Assembly: GCA_006969745.1 (NCBI GenBank)
Contig: CP030886.1
Span: 2,267,234 to 2,331,233 of the forward strand
Length of the DNA: 64,000 bases
Direction: 5' to 3'
From: Cytophagaceae bacterium
Lineage (GTDB): Bacteria; Bacteroidota; Bacteroidia; Cytophagales; Cyclobacteriaceae
Shown: one piece after another, positions 18,260 to 26,006 of the stretch
How positions within the stretch are numbered: the first letter of the stretch is position 1
Layout: each line of letters opens with the position of its first letter
The notes under the pieces: model-generated
Told to the model about the DNA's origin: nothing
The model's input: only the letters and a program-made list of their open reading frames with translations
Database searches by the model: none
Program-made: the position numbers and the translations under genes

Positions 18260-19609
18260 ATGGAATTGTCTAGCTTGATTTTCTTGGTTGTGGGTTTGTT
18301 GATTGGTCTTCCGATGGGCTGGATGATTTTCAGAGTCAAAAGCTCGAGTAATGTGCCTGAGAATGAAGAGACTAAGATTCAACTGAAGCTCGAACTCGAA
18401 AGATCTAAGAAGCTAGGAGAAGAGATTCAGCAAATAAATGAGGAACTAAGAACGGAAAGGGAGGAAGTTCTTCACTTAAACAATCAGAATTCTACACTAA
18501 AGGCTAACTATCAAAATCTTCAGAATAGACTTGAAGAACAAAAAGGAGAATTAAGTCAACTTCAAGAAAAATTCACAACTGAGTTTAAAAATCTTGCAAA
18601 TGAAATTTTTGAAGAAAAAAGTAAGAAGTTCACCGATCAGAACAAAACGAACCTCAATGAACTATTGAACCCATTAGGGCAGAAGCTTTCGGAATTTGAA
18701 AAGAAAGTGGAGCAAACAAACAAGGAAAGTCTCGAAAGAAGCACTGCTTTGCGGGAGCAGATTATTGGTTTACGAGAGCTGAATGATCGGATGACTAAAG
18801 AGGCGGAAAACCTTACCAAAGCCCTGAAAGGTGATGTGAAAATGCAGGGAAACTGGGGAGAGGTAATTCTAGAACGTATTCTTGAAAAGTCCGGACTTGA
18901 GAAGGATCGGGAATACTTTATCCAAGAGACTTTGCATTCGGAAGAAGGGAGAAGGCTGCGTCCGGATGTGATCATAAAGCTTCCTGATAATAAAAATCTG
19001 GTTATAGATGCCAAGATGTCCCTTATTGCTTACGAAAAATACATGAATGCGGAGGACGAGAATGAAAAAGAACAGCATTTAAAAGATCACATATTGTCGG
19101 TAAAAGCCCACGTGAAAGGACTTTCAGAAAAGAATTATCATCAGCTGTTTGATGGCGGCTCATTGGATTATGTGTTGATGTTTGTTCCCATTGAATCTGC
19201 ATTTGCGCTTGTAGTACAGCACGGAGGAGAGCTTTACAATGAAGCCCATGAAAAGAGTATCATTATTGTGAGCCCTTCTACATTAGTAGCAACACTCAGA
19301 ACAGTTTCAAGTATATGGAAACACGAATATCAAAATCGGAATGCACTTGAAATAGCTAGACAAGGAGGTGCATTGTATGATAAGTTCAAAGCTTTTGTAG
19401 ACGACCTAATTGAAGTAGGAAAGTCTCTTGATAAGTCAAAGCAACAGTATGGCCAAGCTATGAATAAGCTGGTAGATGGAAAAGACAACTTGATCCGCAA
19501 GACTGAGCGGCTAAAAGAGCTGGGATCTAAAACCACCAAATCAATGGATGATAAGCTTCTGCATCGTGCTGGAGCAAAAGATGAGGATGATTCTCCACAG
19601 CTTTTTTAA
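18260..19609 (+). CDS. rmuC: DNA recombination protein RmuC
   Basis: A 449-residue protein: an N-terminal membrane segment (SLIFLVVGLLIGLPMGWMIF), a coiled-coil over residues ~35-170, and the RmuC endonuclease-like domain at ~190-420. That domain shows MQGNWGEVILERILEKSGL, the VIDAKMSLIAYEKY core with the acidic/lysine nuclease-type motif, and VSPSTLVATLRTV. RmuC limits DNA inversions and rearrangements and acts in DNA-damage tolerance. Length is typical. It stands alone between pdxJ and the GroES-like gene. Confidence 0.93.
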   Translation: MELSSLIFLVVGLLIGLPMGWMIFRVKSSSNVPENEETKIQLKLELERSKKLGEEIQQINEELRTEREEVLHLNNQNSTLKANYQNLQNRLEEQKGELSQLQEKFTTEFKNLANEIFEEKSKKFTDQNKTNLNELLNPLGQKLSEFEKKVEQTNKESLERSTALREQIIGLRELNDRMTKEAENLTKALKGDVKMQGNWGEVILERILEKSGLEKDREYFIQETLHSEEGRRLRPDVIIKLPDNKNLVIDAKMSLIAYEKYMNAEDENEKEQHLKDHILSVKAHVKGLSEKNYHQLFDGGSLDYVLMFVPIESAFALVVQHGGELYNEAHEKSIIIVSPSTLVATLRTVSSIWKHEYQNRNALEIARQGGALYDKFKAFVDDLIEVGKSLDKSKQQYGQAMNKLVDGKDNLIRKTERLKELGSKTTKSMDDKLLHRAGAKDEDDSPQLF

Positions 19610-19617
19610 TTCATAAA

Positions 19618-19625
19618 TAACTTTG
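19618..19625 (+). promoter_or_regulatory. Bacteroidota -7 promoter element TAACTTTG
   Basis: Exact match to TAnnTTTG, 17 bases before the ATG (19643) of the GroES-like gene and directly after the rmuC stop. It supports separate transcription of the GroES-like gene. Confidence 0.5.
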
Positions 19626-19642
19626 TGTACAAAACTTCTAGC

Positions 19643-20020
19643 ATGGAATTGACATCAGACAACAAGCTGAAAAACATCATCATTGTTGGTGATAGAGTAC
19701 TGATAAAACCGATTAAAGAATCTGAGAAGACATCAACAGGAATCTACCTTCCACCAGGTGTGCAGGAAAAGGAGAAAGTACAGAGTGGCTACATTGTGAA
19801 GGCCGGGCCTGGATATCCGATCCCACATTCGGTAGAGGAGGAGGAGTGGAAACCAGATGACGATAAAGTCAAATACATTCCCTTGCAGGCTAAAGAAGGA
19901 GATCGGGCGATTTTTCTTCAAAAAGGAGCTTTTGAAGTGCAGTACAACAATGAAAAGTATTTCATTGTACCGCAATCTTCCATATTAATGTTGGAAAGAG
20001 AAGAGGATTTATTTGGTTAG
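19643..20020 (+). CDS. Stand-alone GroES-like co-chaperonin
   Basis: A 125-residue protein with the GroES fold: NIIIVGDRVLIKPIKESEKTS, the mobile-loop region TGIYLPPGVQEKEKVQSGYI, VKAGPGYPIP, and a C-terminal EVQYNNEKYFIVPQSSILMLE. It is about 30 residues longer than normal GroES because of an acidic insert (EEEEWKPDDDKVKYIP) in the roof region, and there is no groEL beside it. It may be a variant co-chaperonin or a GroES-fold protein with another partner. The in-frame GTG at 19625 lies inside the promoter element, so ATG 19643 is chosen. Confidence 0.82.
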   Translation: MELTSDNKLKNIIIVGDRVLIKPIKESEKTSTGIYLPPGVQEKEKVQSGYIVKAGPGYPIPHSVEEEEWKPDDDKVKYIPLQAKEGDRAIFLQKGAFEVQYNNEKYFIVPQSSILMLEREEDLFG

Positions 20021-20097
20021 AATATCATTTTTTCAATATTCACTACCATAATATTCTGGTAATCTTTACATTTAAAGAAGATTAACCGAATAAGAAG

Positions 20098-20934
20098 ATG
20101 CGTTATTTATTAAGCCTTCTAATTCTTTCGATATCACTTCACTTATCAGCTCAGGAAACCAGCGAACTTCCTTTCCAGGTGTTAGTAGCGAAAGATGCCA
20201 GCGTTTATGGCACTCCAGTCAAGCCACTTCAAATGATTGATGATGTCACGTCAATTGAAGTAAGTGATGGCGGATTTTTAAGTTTGATTCATAAAGGCGG
20301 GACCACTTATGAGCACACCGAAAAGATTTTCACATTCTATCTTAAACCAGAGGAACTTAAAAATAGGCAAGAAAGGGCCCCACTGGAGATGTTGTATGCC
20401 GATTCTACTGTATTTGATCCTACCAAATTAATAACGGTTTTGTCTCCCTCTTTTGACAGGTCGGGGTATACAGAGTGGAATGAATCTGAACCATTTGAAC
20501 TGTACTGGCACCTGCACGATGAACCTGTGCTTAACTACGTATTAAAAGTGACGGATAGTAATGGTAATAAGATTCAAGACTTCAGAACCAGTAAGCATAA
20601 ATATGTGCTGAAACCTAATACATATGGGCTTTCCAATGGAGCATTTAACATTCAAATAGAAAGCACATTTGCTGGAGAGACGATTTCGTCAAAGACATAT
20701 AGTGTGCAATTGAAACCTGCCCCTGTATATGAAAAGAAAGCTACTGATCTCATTTTAAAAGCCCTCGATCTTGAACTAAGTCCAGAGCTAGCCTTGCCTG
20801 TTTGGCAAGAAGCGCTGGCCATGCCAAATGGTGGTTTTTATAAAGAGCTTTTTGGAAAATTCTTGGTAAGAAATAAGACTATCCTATCTGCTGCCGGCCA
20901 AGATGTGCAGCAGCTTCTTTCGCAAAATAGGTAA
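20098..20934 (+). CDS. Exported protein of unknown function
   Basis: A 278-residue protein with a clear signal peptide (MRYLLSLLILSISLHLSAQ) and a beta-rich body. The N-terminal third looks like a small beta domain (QVLVAKDASVYGTPVKPLQ, GFLSLIHKGGTTYEHTEK), the middle like an Ig-type sandwich (VLNYVLKVTDSNGNKIQDF), and the last ~60 residues are helical. I do not recognise a family. The phrase at ~10-90 resembles exported regulators that hold a FecR-like SH3 fold, but this is weak. Its 3' end overlaps the convergent hemB by 56 bases. Confidence 0.75.
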   Translation: MRYLLSLLILSISLHLSAQETSELPFQVLVAKDASVYGTPVKPLQMIDDVTSIEVSDGGFLSLIHKGGTTYEHTEKIFTFYLKPEELKNRQERAPLEMLYADSTVFDPTKLITVLSPSFDRSGYTEWNESEPFELYWHLHDEPVLNYVLKVTDSNGNKIQDFRTSKHKYVLKPNTYGLSNGAFNIQIESTFAGETISSKTYSVQLKPAPVYEKKATDLILKALDLELSPELALPVWQEALAMPNGGFYKELFGKFLVRNKTILSAAGQDVQQLLSQNR

Positions 20935-21859
20935 GGATTATATCTGCTCCGGCCCGTTTGATTGAAAGTAAAGATTCCATCATAGCACGATCAGTATCGA
21001 GCCATCCTTTTTCACCAGCAGCCTTGATCATGGCATATTCTCCGGACACATTATAGGCCGCTATTGGGATGTTGAAATTTGCTTTGAGCTTTTGAATTAT
21101 ATCCAGATAGGCCAAGGCAGGTTTTACCATCATTACATCCGCTCCTTCGTTGAAATCAAGCTCTGCTTCCAGAAGTGCTTCAGCACTATTGGCGGGATTC
21201 ATCTGATATGTTTTTTTATCGCCAAACTTTGGGGCAGAGTCGAGCGCATCTCGAAATGGTCCGTAAAAGGCGCTGGCATACTTTGCAGTGTAGCTCATTA
21301 TTCCGGTATTGGTAAATCCTTGTTCATCCAATACATTTCTGAGGTATCCTACTCGAAAATCCATCATGTCTGAAGGACCTATCATGTCAATACCAGTTTC
21401 AGCCTGAGCTAGCGCCATCTGACCAAGAATGTCGAGCGTTTCATCATTCAGAATTTTTCCATCTTCGACGATCCCGTCATGACCGTCGCTGCTGTAAGGG
21501 TCCATGGCAACATCTGTGATGATGAGCGCCTCCGGAAATTCTTTTTTGATTTTGGTTAATGTCTTTAGGTAGAAAAAGTTTGGGTCATAGCTCCTGGTAG
21601 CTGTCTTATCTTTATACGATTCTTCAACCACGGGAAATACATCAAAGGCCTTGATACCAAGCTTGAGACATCCTTCGATTTCCTTGAGCAACAGATCCTC
21701 ACTAAGCCGAAAGATGCCGGGCATGCTTTCAACTTCAGATTTCTTTTTTGAACCTTCCAGCAGGAATAGTGGCAATACAAAGTCATCGGTGGTCAACGTA
21801 GTTTCCTGAGCCAGATCTCGGATGGCCGCAGAAATTCTATTTCTTCTTGGTCGCCTCAT
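20879..21859 (-). CDS. hemB: Porphobilinogen synthase (delta-aminolevulinate dehydratase)
   Basis: A 326-residue enzyme that joins two 5-aminolevulinate molecules to porphobilinogen in heme synthesis. Landmarks: RPRRNRISAAIRDL, the first active-site lysine region SYTAKYASAFYGPFRDA, the Schiff-base lysine in DVMMVKPALAYLD, and PIAAYNVSGEYAMIKAA. The metal-site region DVAMDPYSSDGHDGI lacks the three-cysteine zinc site, so it is a Mg-dependent type. The ATG overlaps the upstream TGA (ATGA at 21856-21859). The 3' end overlaps the convergent exported protein gene. Confidence 0.95.
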   Translation of the reverse strand: MRRPRRNRISAAIRDLAQETTLTTDDFVLPLFLLEGSKKKSEVESMPGIFRLSEDLLLKEIEGCLKLGIKAFDVFPVVEESYKDKTATRSYDPNFFYLKTLTKIKKEFPEALIITDVAMDPYSSDGHDGIVEDGKILNDETLDILGQMALAQAETGIDMIGPSDMMDFRVGYLRNVLDEQGFTNTGIMSYTAKYASAFYGPFRDALDSAPKFGDKKTYQMNPANSAEALLEAELDFNEGADVMMVKPALAYLDIIQKLKANFNIPIAAYNVSGEYAMIKAAGEKGWLDTDRAMMESLLSIKRAGADIILTYFAKEAAAHLGRQQIG

Positions 21860-22890
21860 GGTTGCAAAGATATTCGCAATATTTTCCCGTTGGTACCAGA
21901 GGCATACCCAATATTGCCCTCCATACTAAGAGCCCAGTAGTTTAGAGTGTCTAGATTGGTCCAGGTTTGCCCCAAATCGCTTGTATAATCCAGCCCTTTC
22001 GGACCACAAGCAAAAGCAAAAATATGATCCCCAACTTTTGTGATAGCACTTCCATAAAAGGCACCAACTGTTTGAGGTTGTCGCCCCAACTTCCAAGTGA
22101 TGCCTCCATCTCTAGAGAAAGCCGTATTATCAGTGTATTCAGAGGGCTTCAATAGGTCACCACCCGTAACAACTCCAACTTCCCCCGCGAATGAAACTGA
22201 GGTATTGCCTGCGGCTTCACCTGTTATCAAAGGGGAGTTTGTTTCACTCCATGACCGACCATAGTTTTCAGTGACCAGAAACCTACAATTTCCTCCGGCA
22301 CCAGTTGCTATCCATGCTTTTCCATTCTCAGCAGTGGTGACGCATGTTCCACTTGCAGCAAAACCACCTTCGCCTTTTCCTGCTTGAGGCATATTAGCGG
22401 AATCAGCACGCATCCATGTTTGGCCTCCGTCAGAAGTTAAAAGGATGTAAGGGTATTTGTCAATTGCATCGCCATAAGCAATCCCTCTTTGGTCATCCCA
22501 AAAATCAATACAATCCAGAAACCCAAGTGAATCTTCCATCACAAAATTTTCAGTCCATTGATCAGGAGCTGTGAAAGTAAAAATTCTGGAAAGCGATCCA
22601 GGTCCGGCACTCATCAGTATTGCTTTTCCACTATCGAATCCATACACATCTCTAAACTGTAGCGTGTCTCCAGTGGGGTGCGTAAAGAGCTCCCAACTTT
22701 CACCACCGCTCAGACTTCTCATAAATGAGCCGCTGTGACCACTGATCCATATCGTCTGATCATCAACGATGCTAATGGCTTGCATCAGGGAATTGGTAGG
22801 ACTATCCAATGGTTCCACTTTGGGAACCGGTGGCGGAGTAACACAGGCAGCTAAAATGATAGCCAATAGGTGAACGACTATTTTTTTCAT
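21856..22890 (-). CDS. BNR/Ycf48-like beta-propeller lipoprotein
   Basis: About 345 residues from ATG 22890. A lipobox (AIILAACV) places the acylated cysteine near residue 14. The body is a propeller of BNR/sialidase-like repeats: GGESWELF, DGGQTWMRA, NYGRSWSET, DGGITWKLG, LGQTWTNLD, as in Ycf48/HCF136-type proteins. Ycf48 helps assemble photosystem II in phototrophs; in Bacteroidota such proteins have no known role. Both ends overlap neighbours as ATGA (22887-22890 and 21856-21859), so it is translationally coupled to the ferritin-like protein upstream and hemB downstream. The frame extends 16 codons upstream, but into the ferritin-like gene. Confidence 0.85.
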   Translation of the reverse strand: MKKIVVHLLAIILAACVTPPPVPKVEPLDSPTNSLMQAISIVDDQTIWISGHSGSFMRSLSGGESWELFTHPTGDTLQFRDVYGFDSGKAILMSAGPGSLSRIFTFTAPDQWTENFVMEDSLGFLDCIDFWDDQRGIAYGDAIDKYPYILLTSDGGQTWMRADSANMPQAGKGEGGFAASGTCVTTAENGKAWIATGAGGNCRFLVTENYGRSWSETNSPLITGEAAGNTSVSFAGEVGVVTGGDLLKPSEYTDNTAFSRDGGITWKLGRQPQTVGAFYGSAITKVGDHIFAFACGPKGLDYTSDLGQTWTNLDTLNYWALSMEGNIGYASGTNGKILRISLQP

Positions 22891-23513
22891 ACGACCAGGC
22901 TTTGATTTTGAATGGATGTAGCTACGGCCGTCATCCATTTCTCAAACAATTTTTTTTCGATGGACAATGCGAAATCCCCATGAGCTTCCCAGTTTCCAAA
23001 AAAATCATCCATTTGCTGAATCATTTCTTCTAAATGACCTTGCTCTTCCACCACAATCATGCGCACGCTGATTTTACTCTCTATCGATCTCAGGACTTCT
23101 TCATACACAGGATAAAGTTCATCCGCTCTGACCTCTATTGCATATGTTACTAACAGGTAAGCTGCATACCTTAGATCATTACCTGAGAAATTGAGATTTT
23201 TCTTTAGGTATCGACTGATGGAAGTGTCCAAAGCATGTAGATATTGTTGGCTTTGTACCGGAGCCAGAAGTTCGTCCATCAAATACGTTTTGCATCCTTC
23301 GAATCCTGTTTTTTTAATTTGACTTTTGAGATAATAGGCATGTCGTGCTTCCTCAGCGGCATGTTTCAGAACAATCTCATCAACCAGGTGGTCATGTTCT
23401 GATGCAGAAATTTTACGTGCTCCTACATTCTCCATCATGGAGAGAGAGTTGAGCCACTTCGCATGAAGTTCAGGTGAAGCAACGATCTTTAGTATAACTT
23501 CTTTGAGTTCCAT
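22887..23513 (-). CDS. Ferritin-like di-iron protein of unknown function
   Basis: A 208-residue all-helical protein without signal peptide. A complete ferritin-like ligand set can be read in order: E29 (MMENVGARK), E55-x2-H58 (EEARHAYY), E127 (IEVRADELY) and E157-x2-H160 (EEQGHLEE). This is the four-helix-bundle di-iron pattern of ferritin/oxygenase-like proteins, although I do not recognise a named family. It could be an iron-dependent oxygenase or oxidase acting near heme synthesis. It starts a coupled set with the BNR lipoprotein and hemB. Confidence 0.75.
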   Translation of the reverse strand: MELKEVILKIVASPELHAKWLNSLSMMENVGARKISASEHDHLVDEIVLKHAAEEARHAYYLKSQIKKTGFEGCKTYLMDELLAPVQSQQYLHALDTSISRYLKKNLNFSGNDLRYAAYLLVTYAIEVRADELYPVYEEVLRSIESKISVRMIVVEEQGHLEEMIQQMDDFFGNWEAHGDFALSIEKKLFEKWMTAVATSIQNQSLVV

Positions 23514-23668
23514 GATGCGAAGCTAATACGTGATTAATTCTAAGCCTTTAGCAAGGCAATGAAATTTACACCGGTAGAATGATTGGTCAAATACGGAATG
23601 TTCAATTGAGTTGTGGTGAGTTCTTTGTACTCCATTTGCAGAGTAAAGAGGGGTAGGAGATTAGAGTA

Positions 23669-23694
23669 ATAAAAAAGGCCGGAAAACTCCGGCC
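23669..23694 (-). terminator. Rho-independent terminator of the SPFH gene
   Basis: The stem GGCCGG/CCGGCC (23677-23694) is followed on the minus strand by a T run (complement of 23669-23676), a few bases after the SPFH gene stop at 23701. Confidence 0.85.
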
Positions 23695-23700
23695 CCTCAT

Positions 23701-24486
23701 TTATTTTCCGTCAGGCTGAATCAAAAATGGAGCTTTTCCATCAGTAATGATTATTCTGGTGCCAGGAGAATTGGACAACTCTTTGAAGGCTTCTATGCTT
23801 TGCCATTGTATTATTTGAGGACTTATTCCTTCCTGCAAAATTACCTGAGCGTCCCTGATTCCTTCAGCTTCAACCTTTCTACGTTGGGCCTCCATCCGCT
23901 CTCGCTGTAAGACAAACTCCATTCTTTGTGCTTCCTGTTCGGCTTCCAGCTTATTTTCCACAGCCATATATAGCCCTGGAGGTAGCTGAATTGTTTTAAG
24001 CAATACCGCCTCGATTTCGAAGCCTCGATCAGATAACAATTCGCTCATCTTATTTCGAATTTCCATCTCAATTTCTGATCGCTTCGAGGTATGCATGTCC
24101 TTTGCGAAAAAGCGAGAACAAACATCAGCAGAAGCAGATCTAAAGACGCTTTTAATGACTACTTCCTCATAGTCTTTGCCAATGTTTTCAATAATTGAAG
24201 ATGCATCCTCTTTTTTGATATGATACAAAATGGAAATGACTGATTGAACATTTAAGCCTTCTTTTGATGGAAGGTTACTTTGGATTTCAACATTCACCGT
24301 CCTTATTGGAAGTTTAATTATTGTGGTTGTCAAAGGATTAAATACGCTCGCTCCTGCTTCTACGGTCTTAGGACTTAGTTTGCCCATCTTCCTTTTTACG
24401 CCTACTTCTCCTTGCCTTACTACCGCGCACGAAGTGAATAATATCGCAAAAACAATTGTGTATAAACTGAATTTATAAAATTTCAT
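23701..24486 (-). CDS. Prohibitin/SPFH-domain lipoprotein
   Basis: A 261-residue protein with a lipoprotein signal (AILFTSCAVVRQG), then the prohibitin-type SPFH domain at ~25-200 (EVGVKRKMGKLSPKTVEAG, NVQSVISILYHIKKED, GFEIEAVLLKTIQLP). A helical stretch rich in Glu/Arg/Gln (KLEAEQEAQRMEFVLQRERM) and a short C-terminus follow. SPFH proteins form membrane-associated rings; being lipid-anchored outside the cytoplasm is less usual than a TM anchor but occurs in Bacteroidota. It is transcribed alone, with two AT-rich palindromes upstream. Confidence 0.88.
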   Translation of the reverse strand: MKFYKFSLYTIVFAILFTSCAVVRQGEVGVKRKMGKLSPKTVEAGASVFNPLTTTIIKLPIRTVNVEIQSNLPSKEGLNVQSVISILYHIKKEDASSIIENIGKDYEEVVIKSVFRSASADVCSRFFAKDMHTSKRSEIEMEIRNKMSELLSDRGFEIEAVLLKTIQLPPGLYMAVENKLEAEQEAQRMEFVLQRERMEAQRRKVEAEGIRDAQVILQEGISPQIIQWQSIEAFKELSNSPGTRIIITDGKAPFLIQPDGK

Positions 24487-24491
24487 GATTG

Positions 24492-24546
24492 TAAATATTT
24501 AGTTAGAAATAATTTCGGATGATTACTATTCGGACTAAATATTTAG
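24492..24546 (-). promoter_or_regulatory. Pair of AT-rich palindromes upstream of the SPFH gene
   Basis: TAAATATTTA at 24492-24501 and CTAAATATTTAG at 24535-24546 are perfect palindromes sharing one core, with centres 44 bases apart, about four helical turns. They lie 6-60 bases upstream of the SPFH ATG, where a dimeric repressor could bridge two operators. No regulator can be named. Confidence 0.35.
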
Positions 24547-24848
24547 ATGCTTAGATAGCTTGAGAAATAGATGTGAGTGAGATTAAAGTCTTCTTGTTTC
24601 TTTGAACCCTTTTTCAAAGGTACTCTTACCCTCAATGTCGAAGAAGAGAAAACTGCAGCTAGGGACCTTACTCTGGAGTTGCTGCGATGAAACCTTTTGG
24701 AATGAAAACTCCTGTGGAGTGCTTCTTCTGACTTTTCAATCTTCTCGCTATTCTCAGTATTTTCTTCTTGTAATACGAAGTTTCCGGAGCAAATAATTGC
24801 CAGGATGAGAATAAGTCGAAAACACTTTAAGCCAAAGGAATAAATCAA
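24543..24848 (-). CDS. Doubtful small exported or membrane protein
   Basis: A 101-codon frame from a TTG, with a hydrophobic N-terminus (FRLILILAIICSGNFVL), an acidic middle (QEENTENSEKIEKSEE) and a basic Ser/Arg-rich tail. I recognise no family. It has a plausible signal peptide but a weak start and lies in a region that also carries a decayed gene, so it may be non-coding. The rest of 24849-24957 shows nothing recognisable. Confidence 0.3.
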   Translation of the reverse strand: MIYSFGLKCFRLILILAIICSGNFVLQEENTENSEKIEKSEEALHRSFHSKRFHRSNSRVRSLAAVFSSSTLRVRVPLKKGSKKQEDFNLTHIYFSSYLSI

Positions 24849-24957
24849 TATTTATTGAGATTGGTGATCTATGAACAGGCAATTATCAAGCCAAAAGTGA
24901 ATGTTAACGGCATTGAGAAAATAATATTAGGAAAGGAACTATTGATTTTAGATCACT

Positions 24958-25233
24958 TCAGCCAACAACATAGTCGCTTATGGCACTGGTTAGATAATGC
25001 AGATCTTCCTCATCTATCACATATGGAGGCATAATGTATATCAGGTTTCGAATTGGTCTAATCCACACACCATGCTCAACAAAGAATTTTTGAGCTTTGG
25101 GGACATCAACTGGATCTTTCATTTCAAACTGCAAGGGATGAATCAAAAGAAACGTCAAAGGTAAATGTTGAAGAAGCGGGTTGACATGCGCAGAGAGGCA
25201 AATCGCTAATGCAAAAGGTATTAGGTATTTCAC
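24958..25233 (-). pseudogene. Decayed 3' remnant of a bioA-like aminotransferase gene
   Basis: The last ~55 codons (from FEMKDPVDV, through KAQKFFVEHGVWIRP and NLIYIMPPYVI) match the C-terminus of the intact BioA at 26005-27297, with one stretch of about 35 identical bases. The preceding ~18 codons (PFALAIC...NPLLQH) still resemble the PLACAIAN...LELLL helix of BioA, but the segment between the two is deleted and everything upstream, including the PLP-binding part, is missing. It therefore cannot encode an aminotransferase. It probably derives from a duplication of bioA or an older second copy. An open frame with a fortuitous signal-like N-terminus remains. The 233 bases between it and the fasciclin gene show nothing recognisable. 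Confidence 0.75.
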
Positions 25234-25466
25234 ATTGAAGATGGTAAAAACACCACTATTGCTTAGGTGGAGAAAGATTTAAATACATGGATACCGATAA
25301 TTCTATTTGCTATTAGTCAATTCACAATTTCAAAAAACTCAATTTGTTCAAGAAAATCGCTTCAGTGGTAGATTGCAGTGATGGAAAACATCAATGTTAT
25401 GCTTTTGTTACTTATCGAAACAATTGCCTGGTTATTCGCTTTCACTAGCAATTAAATAAAAGAATT

Positions 25467-25958
25467 ATGAAAAATATCAAATCATTTATTGCAAGTGTTG
25501 CTATGATAACCTTGCTTTCATTCAATAGTCAAGCTCAGGATAAAAACATTGTTGAGCTAGCTGTCGGAACTGAGTCTCTATCAACGTTGGTAACTGCAGT
25601 AAAAGCTGCGGGCTTAGTGGAAACATTAAGTGGTGACGGACCATTTACAGTATTTGCTCCAACAAACGATGCATTTAATAATCTTCCTGATGGAGTTTTG
25701 GAAAAGCTGTTGAAGCCAGAAAATAAGGACATTCTTGTTGCTGTTTTAACTTATCATGTAGTAGGGTCAAAAGTTATGTCTACTGATTTGAAGGATGGTA
25801 TGAAAGCAGGAACAGTTCAAGGTGACAAAATCACAGTAGATCTTAAGAATGGTGTGAAAATCAATGACGCAAATGTTGCCAAGGCCAATATCGAGGCATC
25901 AAATGGTGTAGTACACGTCATTGACAAAGTGATTCTACCTCCATCAATCAAGCTATAA
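25467..25958 (+). CDS. Secreted fasciclin (FAS1) domain protein
   Basis: A 163-residue protein with signal peptide (MKNIKSFIASVAMITLLSFNSQAQ) and one FAS1 domain. The H1 motif is FTVFAPTNDAFNNLP, followed by YHVVGSKVMSTDL and the H2 region ASNGVVHVIDKVILP. FAS1 domains mediate adhesion or matrix binding. It is transcribed alone between the bioA remnant and a terminator. Confidence 0.92.
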   Translation: MKNIKSFIASVAMITLLSFNSQAQDKNIVELAVGTESLSTLVTAVKAAGLVETLSGDGPFTVFAPTNDAFNNLPDGVLEKLLKPENKDILVAVLTYHVVGSKVMSTDLKDGMKAGTVQGDKITVDLKNGVKINDANVAKANIEASNGVVHVIDKVILPPSIKL

Positions 25959-25981
25959 TCGTACATGTAGTTATAAATAAG

Positions 25982-26006
25982 GCCCTCAAATTGAAGGGCT
26001 TTTTTT
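25982..26006 (+). terminator. Rho-independent terminator of the fasciclin gene
   Basis: Stem GCCCT(TC)/(GA)AGGGC within 25982-25999 followed by seven T residues on the plus strand. It abuts the convergent bioA stop and may also slow transcription leaving bioA. Confidence 0.8.

Noticed and set aside
23514..23668. Possible small gene between the ferritin-like gene and the SPFH terminator
   Set aside because: Short frames are interrupted by stops and none has family features.
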